Positions 62,831-64,000 of a DNA stretch of 64,000 nucleotides are shown here, piece after piece. The notes beneath the pieces were generated by a model. It was given only the letters and a program-made list of their open reading frames with translations, made no database searches and was not told the origin of the DNA. Within the stretch, counting starts at the first letter, position 1; each line of letters begins with the position of its first letter. This DNA is from Armatimonadota bacterium. GTDB taxonomy: Bacteria; Armatimonadota; Fimbriimonadia; Fimbriimonadales; Fimbriimonadaceae. The stretch covers positions 248,404 through 312,403 of the forward strand of contig JAFDWR010000004.1 in the NCBI GenBank assembly GCA_018268355.1, written 5' to 3'. The translations under genes were made by a program, and so were the position numbers.

Positions 62831-62866
62831 GCCCGGGGGCGAACTCAGTTCGCCCCCGGGCTTTTT
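62831..62866 (+). terminator. Intrinsic terminator of hsp20
   Basis: A 14-bp perfect stem of the GCCCGGGGGCGAAC type (62831-62844 with 62848-62861), capped by a 3-nt loop, is followed by five T. It also lies at the 3' end of the convergent M48 gene. Confidence 0.92.
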
Positions 62867-62878
62867 GTTTCAGAACGG

Positions 62879-64000
62879 TTATTTCGCGCTCTTGATCTGG
62901 AAGCTCAGGATGTAGAGACACTCCTTGACGGACTTGAGTGCGTCTTGGGCCTTGGCCTTGAGGGTCTGATTCTGATCAAGGTCGCTGGCGGTGAACGTCC
63001 AAACGGGTCGTCCGTGGTACATCAGCGAGCCATCCTCGCTAGCCTTGACCTCGAACATCGCGGGTGTCGAGTCGAACATCATGTTCAGCCTTGAAACCGC
63101 CTCTTGGACACGCGCGGGGTCCTTTCCGGAAAGCGCAAAGAGGTTGGTCTTGCCGAACTTCAGGCGATAGGCACCTTTGTCTTCGGTGGCGACGACCCGG
63201 AAGCTGGTGGTGACGAGACTGCGGCGAAGCGGCACCCCTGCCTTGCTCATGTAGTTGGTGAGGCTGGCGGCACGTTCCCGGCTCGGAGGGTGGGTTCGAT
63301 AGATGCCGAGGTTGATGCCGAGGAAGGTGCGCTCGTCCCGGGCAAGTCGCTCCATGAAGGTGAGAATGCCGGTAGGGTTGTAGGAGCTTTGCACCATGTA
63401 CTGGAACCCGCCGTAGTCGGCGGATTCTTCGGCGGCGACCGACCATCCGCTCGTAAGGGCTTGGCCGAGCATCTGCACGCCGATCAGGCCTTCGAGTCCG
63501 CCTTGTCCCCGCGAGAAGAGCGCGGCAAGGATGAACGGAATCTGCATTAGGCTTACCTTGTCCTGTTGCTTGCGAAGGGTTGCGACGTGGCGGAAAGCGG
63601 CGTGGGCGACCTCGTGACTCACGACGCCGGCGAGCTCGTCGTCGGACTCCACATAGTCCATCAGGCCCTCATAGATGAAGATCTGGCCACCCGGAAGCGA
63701 GAACGCGTTGATGTCCTTGCCCTGGATGACGGTGAACTTGTATGGGAAGATCGCAAATCGGCGATCGCCCCAGGTCACCTTAGCGTGGGTTCGGTTGGCG
63801 ATATCGGCGAATTCGGAGCCGATGCGGTCAGCGCGAGCCTGGTACTCAGGCTTTGAGGTCGGCTTTTCTTCCTTGAGGACTTCGGCGGCGTACTGCTTGC
63901 CAAGCTCGATGTCCTTGTCGACTTCGGGCTGAAACTTGGGGTCGACCTTCAGGGTGGTTTGGGCCTGTTGGACCGGGGTGTCGGCCTGTTGCCACGCCCA
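62879..64000 (-). CDS. M48-family zinc metalloprotease, 5' end beyond the window
   Basis: The frame is open from the right edge (64000) to the stop at 62879, 373 residues without an obvious start; a GTG at 63778 is internal. The N-terminal part DPKFQPEVDKDIELGKQYAAEV is the helix preceding M48 cores. It is followed by NAFSLPGGQIFIYEGLMDYVES and the zinc motif VVSHEVAHAAFRH. The distal Glu is in SVAAEESADYGGFQYM. A C-terminal domain of about 150 residues resembles none I can name. It is probably an exported protease like the one at 50436. Confidence 0.85.
   Translation of the reverse strand, partial: WAWQQADTPVQQAQTTLKVDPKFQPEVDKDIELGKQYAAEVLKEEKPTSKPEYQARADRIGSEFADIANRTHAKVTWGDRRFAIFPYKFTVIQGKDINAFSLPGGQIFIYEGLMDYVESDDELAGVVSHEVAHAAFRHVATLRKQQDKVSLMQIPFILAALFSRGQGGLEGLIGVQMLGQALTSGWSVAAEESADYGGFQYMVQSSYNPTGILTFMERLARDERTFLGINLGIYRTHPPSRERAASLTNYMSKAGVPLRRSLVTTSFRVVATEDKGAYRLKFGKTNLFALSGKDPARVQEAVSRLNMMFDSTPAMFEVKASEDGSLMYHGRPVWTFTASDLDQNQTLKAKAQDALKSVKECLYILSFQIKSAK

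Overview
The window is a GC-rich, densely coded stretch of a diderm bacterial chromosome. The gene set fits the Armatimonadota (Fimbriimonadia-like) best. It has two PEP-CTERM surface proteins, lipid A and heptose genes (lpxB, gmhA, gmhB), a 20S-proteasome alpha-type subunit, C40 carotenoid genes, a CBM9/DUF5916 barrel protein and solute-binding-protein/permease fusions. The taxonomic call is inference from gene content; no rRNA gene is present.

Layout. 1-9.5 kb: menaquinone methyltransferase (cut by the left edge), YciI-like protein, malate dehydrogenase, DnaJ-TPR membrane protein with a GspF/PilC homologue, a flavodoxin-fold protein, the proteasome-like subunit, M28 peptidase, ribosomal protein L11 and a small barrel protein. 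9.5-14 kb: repeat-rich spacers around an unknown gene, an S41 peptidase and an AraC regulator. 14-18 kb: ABC transporter with binding protein fused to permease, a second permease, ComEA-like protein. 18-30.5 kb: MFS transporter, pyruvate kinase operon, LpxB, QueC, a crtI/cruF-like carotenoid pair, tRNA-Ser(GCU), HisC, small proteins and a PEP-CTERM protein. 30.5-34.9 kb: a compact type II CRISPR locus made only of tracrRNA, cas9 and an array. 34.9-47 kb: DegT aminotransferase, P1B ATPase, GH20 enzyme, SbtA-like transporter, isocitrate dehydrogenase, FolE2, a second PEP-CTERM protein, a second binding-protein/permease fusion and a DUF4280 (PAAR-like) protein. 47-64 kb: AAA/DUF4143 ATPase, glycosyltransferase-GmhA-GmhB operon, M48 peptidases, TPR glycosyltransferase, MerR regulator, CBM9 barrel protein, GlmS, QueG, phosphatase, Ycf45-like ATPase, HtrA and Hsp20.

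The most notable element is the CRISPR locus. Cas9 has 1016 residues and all its nuclease residues. A tracrRNA candidate lies on the opposite strand just upstream: its anti-repeat pairs with the array repeat and is followed by two small hairpins and an intrinsic terminator. The array has 16 repeats at an exact 66-nt period. No cas1, cas2, cas4 or csn2 lies nearby. Pairing logic says crRNAs are read from the minus strand toward cas9, yet the strongly degenerate repeat lies at the crRNA-upstream end.

A second window-wide theme is translation start context. Many genes have a -10-like hexamer only 6-9 nt before the start codon (for example at 4922, 30701, 44323, 48374 and 51281), which predicts leaderless mRNAs. 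Others, such as htrA and the PEP-CTERM genes, have normal Shine-Dalgarno leaders. Three queuosine-pathway enzymes (FolE2, QueC, QueG) are present but scattered.
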